Origin: JANNRW01 sp031401815
GTDB lineage: Bacteria > Desulfobacterota > Desulfuromonadia > Geobacterales > DSM-12255
Direction of reading: 5' to 3'
DNA length: 8,538 bases
Assembly: GCA_031401815.1 (NCBI GenBank)
Contig: JANNRW010000214.1
Location: 1 to 8,538 of the forward strand
Position 1 is the first letter of the stretch. Every line of letters starts with the position of its first letter. Shown here in pieces: positions 5,264-8,538 of this stretch. Made by a program: the position numbers and the translations under genes. The notes under the pieces were generated by a model, which was given only the letters and a program-made list of their open reading frames with translations, was not told the DNA's origin and searched no databases.

Positions 5264-7168
5264 ATGCCAAAGCTGATTATCGACAACATCGAGGTTGTAT
5301 CGCCTGAAGGGACTACCGTGCTGGAGGCGGCAAGATCCATCGGCATTACCATCCCTCATTTCTGCTGGCACCCTGCGCTGGGGAAGGCGGGCGCTTGCCG
5401 GGTCTGCGCGGTGAAGCTGCTTGAAGGGCCGGTCAAGGGGATCCAGATGTCATGCATGCTCCCGGTGCAGGAGGGGATGGTGGTCTCCACTGATGATCCC
5501 GAGGCTATGGAGCTGCGCCGCCTTGTAATCGAGTGGCTGATGATCAATCATCCCCATGACTGTCCGGTCTGCGACGAGGGGGGGGAGTGTCAGCTACAGG
5601 ACTTCACCATTGCCGGGGGTCATGGCATCCGGAGATACAGCGGCAGCAAGCGCACCCATCTGAATCAGGATCTTGGTTCCTTTATCGAGCATGAGATGAA
5701 CCGTTGCATCCAGTGTTACCGCTGCGTCCGCTTCTATCAGGAGTATGCTGGAGGAGGCGATTTTGGCGTCATGGGGAGCGCAGGACGTGTCTACTATGGC
5801 CGTTTTAAGGATGGTCAACCAGAATCCCTCTTCTCCGGAAATCTGGTCGATATCTGCCCGACCGGGGTTTTTACCGACAAGACCGCTCGCTTCCGGGCAC
5901 GTTACTGGGATTATGACATGGCGTCATCAATCTGTACAATCTGTTCGCTTGGCTGCAATACTACGCCGATGGCACGCTACCATGAACTGCTTAAAGTTAC
6001 AGCTCGCCATAATGAAGCAGTGAATGGCTGGTTTATCTGCGACAAGGGGCGCTTTGGTGACCTTGGGGTCAATGCTCCTGACCGCCCCCGTTTGCCGCTT
6101 GTTGAAGGCCGGGAGGTCGGCTGGGACGAGGCGCTGGAGACGCTGCTGCGCCGTCTGGGGGAGATAGAGGAGCTCTACGGCACCGGGAGTCTGGCTCTTG
6201 TAGGCTCATCTGCTAACTCACTTGAATCCGGGATTCTGTTGGCAGAGCTGGCAACCGCAGTTTCAGCAGCCGCTCTCTGCTATTTTGTCGATGAGAATGA
6301 GGCAGCAGTAACTCTGGCGGCAGTGTCGCTGCTCGAAACTGCTGTCAGCGCATCCATGCCTGATGTTGAACAGGCGGACTGTGTCGTTATTCTGGAGAGT
6401 GATCTGCGTGAAGAGGGGCCGATGATGCTTCTGGCGGTGCGCCAGGCATGGAAACAGGGTGCGCCGGTCTTTCTCGTGGGGAAAGCCGCTACTCTGGAGC
6501 AGGCTACAGCAGTCGGCATTGAGGTAATAGCGCTCGGATTCATCGAAGAGGTGCCACTCGGTATATTTGCGAACCCGGTCATCATCTGTGGCACTAAAAA
6601 CTCCTCAGTAAGCGATATTGCCATACTTGCTCTTGCTGAAGCAAAGCTCGCTTTTCTCTTTAAAGGGGCAAACAGCTACGGGACAGCAGTTTTATCCAGA
6701 GAGCAAGCGGGTATCAGTTTCCAGAAAGCGATTTCTACAGGCAAAATTAAAGGGGTCATTGCAGTCGAGGCTGATATTCCGGCTGAGCTTCTGGCGCAAA
6801 TGCCTTTCGTGGCGGCTCTTGACTGGCGGGTTACCGATCCGGTCAGATCTGCCCGGATTATCCTTCCGACGACCTCTATAGTGGAAATGGACGGGACTTT
6901 CATCAATTTCGAAGGGAGGGGGCAGCGATTCAACAGAGTGATGACCCCCGGCCTGCCGCTCAAGGATGGGCTTGAGCCAGGCGGGCACCCTTCACGGGCG
7001 CACTCAAGACTTGTTCCTGGCGGAGATGTTCGGCCTGCATGGCAGGTTATGGCAGAGCTGGTCAGATTGAGTGGGGGGGAGTTGATCCGCGAGCCGCTAT
7101 CTGGCAGATGGAGGGGTCTCGCTACTCTTGATGCCGATGGCTCAGGTGTAAAGGTTTCGCCTCCATGA
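5264..7168 (+). CDS. nuoG: NADH:quinone oxidoreductase subunit G, Fe-S electron-entry subunit
   Basis: This is the large iron-sulfur subunit of the peripheral arm of complex I, which passes electrons from the NADH module towards the quinone site. From MPKLIIDNIEV the protein has 634 residues. The ligand sets are complete: [2Fe-2S] C34, C45, C48, C64; the His-containing [4Fe-4S] H96, C100, C103, C109; a second [4Fe-4S] C148, C151, C154, C198; and the molybdopterin-oxidoreductase-type [4Fe-4S] C224, C227, C231, C259 (cluster N7, absent from many complex I forms). Residues from about 280 on are the vestigial molybdopterin-binding domain. It is shorter than in the roughly 900-residue E. coli protein. 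An ATG at 5240 would add eight residues but has no ribosome site; TTTGGA at 5248-5253 favours 5264. nuoEF are not upstream. The 3' end overlaps nuoH by 4 bases (ATGA). Confidence 0.93.
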   Translation: MPKLIIDNIEVVSPEGTTVLEAARSIGITIPHFCWHPALGKAGACRVCAVKLLEGPVKGIQMSCMLPVQEGMVVSTDDPEAMELRRLVIEWLMINHPHDCPVCDEGGECQLQDFTIAGGHGIRRYSGSKRTHLNQDLGSFIEHEMNRCIQCYRCVRFYQEYAGGGDFGVMGSAGRVYYGRFKDGQPESLFSGNLVDICPTGVFTDKTARFRARYWDYDMASSICTICSLGCNTTPMARYHELLKVTARHNEAVNGWFICDKGRFGDLGVNAPDRPRLPLVEGREVGWDEALETLLRRLGEIEELYGTGSLALVGSSANSLESGILLAELATAVSAAALCYFVDENEAAVTLAAVSLLETAVSASMPDVEQADCVVILESDLREEGPMMLLAVRQAWKQGAPVFLVGKAATLEQATAVGIEVIALGFIEEVPLGIFANPVIICGTKNSSVSDIAILALAEAKLAFLFKGANSYGTAVLSREQAGISFQKAISTGKIKGVIAVEADIPAELLAQMPFVAALDWRVTDPVRSARIILPTTSIVEMDGTFINFEGRGQRFNRVMTPGLPLKDGLEPGGHPSRAHSRLVPGGDVRPAWQVMAELVRLSGGELIREPLSGRWRGLATLDADGSGVKVSPP

Positions 7169-8157
7169 CACCCCTTCCGCTTGATATCTTCTTTGTCATA
7201 GTAAAGATAACTATAGTCCTTTTTGCCATTTTGACCCTGGCCGCCTATCTGGTCTTCGCCGAGCGGCGGCTTCTCGGGTGGATACAGGACAGGAAAGGGC
7301 CTAACCGTGTCGGCCCGGCAGGGCTTCTACAGCCTCTGGCTGACCTGATCAAGCTTCTGACCAAAGAGGATTTCCGTCCCCCTGCAGGTGACAAGTGGCT
7401 CTTCTATCTTGCTCCTGCCATGGCTGCAATTCCCGCCATCATGACTTTTGCCATTGTACCGTTCAGCGCCCCCTTGCAGCTCTTTGGACGGGATATATCA
7501 ATGCAGGTGGCTGATATGAATGTGGGGCTCCTGCTCTTCATGGCGCTCTCTTCCATTGCTGTCTACGGGGTTGCTCTCGGCGGGTGGGCCTCCAACTCGA
7601 AATACGCCCTCCTGGGGAGTATCCGTGGCCTTGCCCAGCTGATCTCATACGAGTTATCCATGGGGCTCTCCCTAGTGCCGGTGGTGATGCTGGCTCGCTC
7701 CTTCCGTCTTTCCGACATTGTCAATGCCCAGTCTGATATCTGGTTTATTCTTTACCAGCCGATAGCTTTCGCCATTTTTTTCATCAGTATCCTCGCTGAA
7801 TGCAAGCGGATCCCTTTTGACCTGCCTGAAGCAGAGGGGGAGCTTGTTGCAGGGTTTCATGCCGAATATTCAGGGATGCGTTTCGGTCTCTTTTTTGTTG
7901 GCGAGTATATCAATGTCATTGTTCTGGGGGGGCTTGCAGCCACATTCTTCCTCGGAGGCTGGCACGGGCCGTTCCTCCCCCCCATTGTATGGTTTACCGG
8001 CAAGGTGTTTGCGTTTGCCTTTCTCTTTATCTGGATACGCGGAACCCTGCCAAGGCTCCGCTATGACCAGTTGATGCAGCTTGGATGGAAGGTTTTGACG
8101 CCGCTTGCGCTGGTCAACATCCTGGTCACTGCGTGGGTGCTGGTGTTGCGGGGGTAA
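7165..8157 (+). CDS. nuoH: NADH:quinone oxidoreductase subunit H, quinone-site membrane subunit
   Basis: A 330-residue integral membrane subunit (ND1 homologue). It joins the peripheral arm to the membrane arm and helps form the quinone chamber. About eight hydrophobic helices are visible. The family's conserved blocks are all present: FAERRLLGWIQDRKGPNRVGP (31-51), SYELSMGLSL (161-170), the acidic quinone loop EAEGELVAGFHAEYSG (222-237) and IRGTLPRLRYDQLMQLGWK (291-309). Length and both ends are normal, so the gene appears intact and functional. It starts inside the nuoG stop codon, a sign of translational coupling. In most nuo operons nuoI follows directly. Here the next 380 bases contain only repeats and a possible broken start of nuoI. 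Confidence 0.95.
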   Translation: MTPLPLDIFFVIVKITIVLFAILTLAAYLVFAERRLLGWIQDRKGPNRVGPAGLLQPLADLIKLLTKEDFRPPAGDKWLFYLAPAMAAIPAIMTFAIVPFSAPLQLFGRDISMQVADMNVGLLLFMALSSIAVYGVALGGWASNSKYALLGSIRGLAQLISYELSMGLSLVPVVMLARSFRLSDIVNAQSDIWFILYQPIAFAIFFISILAECKRIPFDLPEAEGELVAGFHAEYSGMRFGLFFVGEYINVIVLGGLAATFFLGGWHGPFLPPIVWFTGKVFAFAFLFIWIRGTLPRLRYDQLMQLGWKVLTPLALVNILVTAWVLVLRG

Positions 8158-8160
8158 GAG

Positions 8161-8307
8161 ATGAAAATATTGACTCGTGCAAAAGAACAAAAAAGTCCCC
8201 TCCCCCCTGGCGGGGGAGGGTCAGGGAGGGGGGGAGATTGCCAGGAAATAGGCAAGTTGCATCTTCACCCACCCCCCAAACCCCACCCCTCAAGGGAGGG
8301 GGAGTAG
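8161..8307 (+). pseudogene. Possible start of nuoI cut off by a repeat (tentative)
   Basis: An ATG lies three bases after the nuoH stop, with GGGGG upstream, exactly where nuoI is expected. The frame gives MKILTRAKEQ and then runs straight into the REP-like repeat, translating as a Pro/Gly-rich string until TAG at 8305-8307. Past the repeats, a different frame reads VVFQEVLKGV (about 8305-8335), loosely like the amino end of NuoI proteins, before it too loses sense. No ferredoxin CxxCxxCxxxCP motif occurs before the window ends. This could instead be a chance ORF with an intact nuoI lying further on. Confidence 0.25.
8195..8304. repeat. Inverted pair of G-rich REP-like repeats
   Basis: Unit 1 (8195-8236) contains a perfect 9-pair hairpin, CCCTCCCCC (8198-8206) with GGGGGAGGG (8212-8220) around CTGGC, followed by TCAGGGAGGGGGG. 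Unit 2 (about 8266-8304) is the same pattern in reverse orientation, with an imperfect CCCT/AGGG hairpin near 8287-8296. A 30-base AT-richer spacer separates them. Tail-to-tail pairs of this kind are known as REP doublets or BIMEs in other bacteria. Four G runs occur on the + strand (8212-8234), and four C runs (8268-8289), so either strand could form a G-quadruplex. It may also act as a 3' mRNA stabiliser or terminator for nuoGH. Confidence 0.75.
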
Positions 8308-8538
8308 TTTTTCAAGAGGTTTTAAAGGGGGTCGATTTATATAGACAAAAAACCAAACGCAGACGTCTGGACAGCTACCAAGACCATTTCCGGTTTGACC
8401 GCAGTCCAATGTAGTGATAAGTATGAGTCAAACTTATGGCACACTTATTAATTCACGTACTATCTCTATTACTATGCGGCTTTAGGTCGCAAGATTTTTT
8501 GTTGCGCTCCAGGTGTCATTATCAAAAAACCGTAAAAT
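8308..8538. other. AT-rich non-coding stretch at the window end
   Basis: No convincing gene is seen in these 231 bases. The only structure noted is ATAAGT (8417-8422) with two downstream complements, ACTTAT (8432-8437 and 8443-8448), and a run of six T at 8494-8499 with no clear stem. The composition is clearly more AT-rich than nuoGH, as expected for spacer DNA or the edge of an inserted element. Confidence 0.5.

Noticed and set aside
6280..6963. Minus-strand frames inside nuoG
   Set aside because: They are Ser/Ala/Thr-rich shadows of the conserved nuoG reading frame without start signals.
8085..8414. 109-residue + strand frame across the end of nuoH and the repeats
   Set aside because: It begins inside nuoH in another frame and its middle is translated REP repeat. 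It is a shadow, although its last part may hold a nuoI-like scrap.

Overview
The window looks like a chromosomal segment of a Gram-negative anaerobe or facultative bacterium. My best guess is Geobacterales (Desulfuromonadota), from the type of NuoG/NuoH and the style of intergenic repeats. This is family recognition from memory, not a database result. Every convincing gene reads on the + strand except one broken gene at 4673-5059.

Layout: (1) 3-1610 is the 3' part of an MHS-type major facilitator transporter with a large extra periplasmic loop, followed by a terminator hairpin. (2) 1611-1975 is AT-rich and non-coding, with degenerate CGCAAAG-type repeats facing each other. (3) 1976-2248 encodes an unrecognised 90-residue protein with three membrane spans, ending in a hairpin. 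(4) 2419-4594 is a two-gene signalling operon: a metallophosphoesterase and, one base later, a Ser/Thr protein kinase fused to a universal stress protein (Usp) domain. (5) 4595-5263 is a decayed region. It holds a 25-bp tandem repeat that resembles REP-associated transposase debris, and a broken minus-strand paralogue of the metallophosphoesterase. That paralogue carries a 117-bp palindromic element which is open in frame for exactly 39 codons. (6) 5264-8157 is nuoG-nuoH of respiratory complex I, overlapping by 4 bases and preceded by a reasonable sigma-70-type promoter. (7) 8158-8538 is non-coding. An inverted pair of G-rich/C-rich REP-like repeats sits where nuoI would normally begin, and a possible nuoI start codon is cut off by them.

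How the genes work together: the phosphoesterase and kinase-Usp genes probably form one regulatory unit, but no target can be read from the sequence. NuoG and NuoH are the Fe-S electron-entry subunit and the quinone-site membrane subunit of NADH:quinone oxidoreductase. They need partner subunits that are not in this window. No tRNA, rRNA, CRISPR array, complete insertion sequence or phage gene was seen. The most interesting parts are the in-frame palindromic insertion, the kinase-Usp/phosphoesterase pair, and the repeat-interrupted nuo operon.
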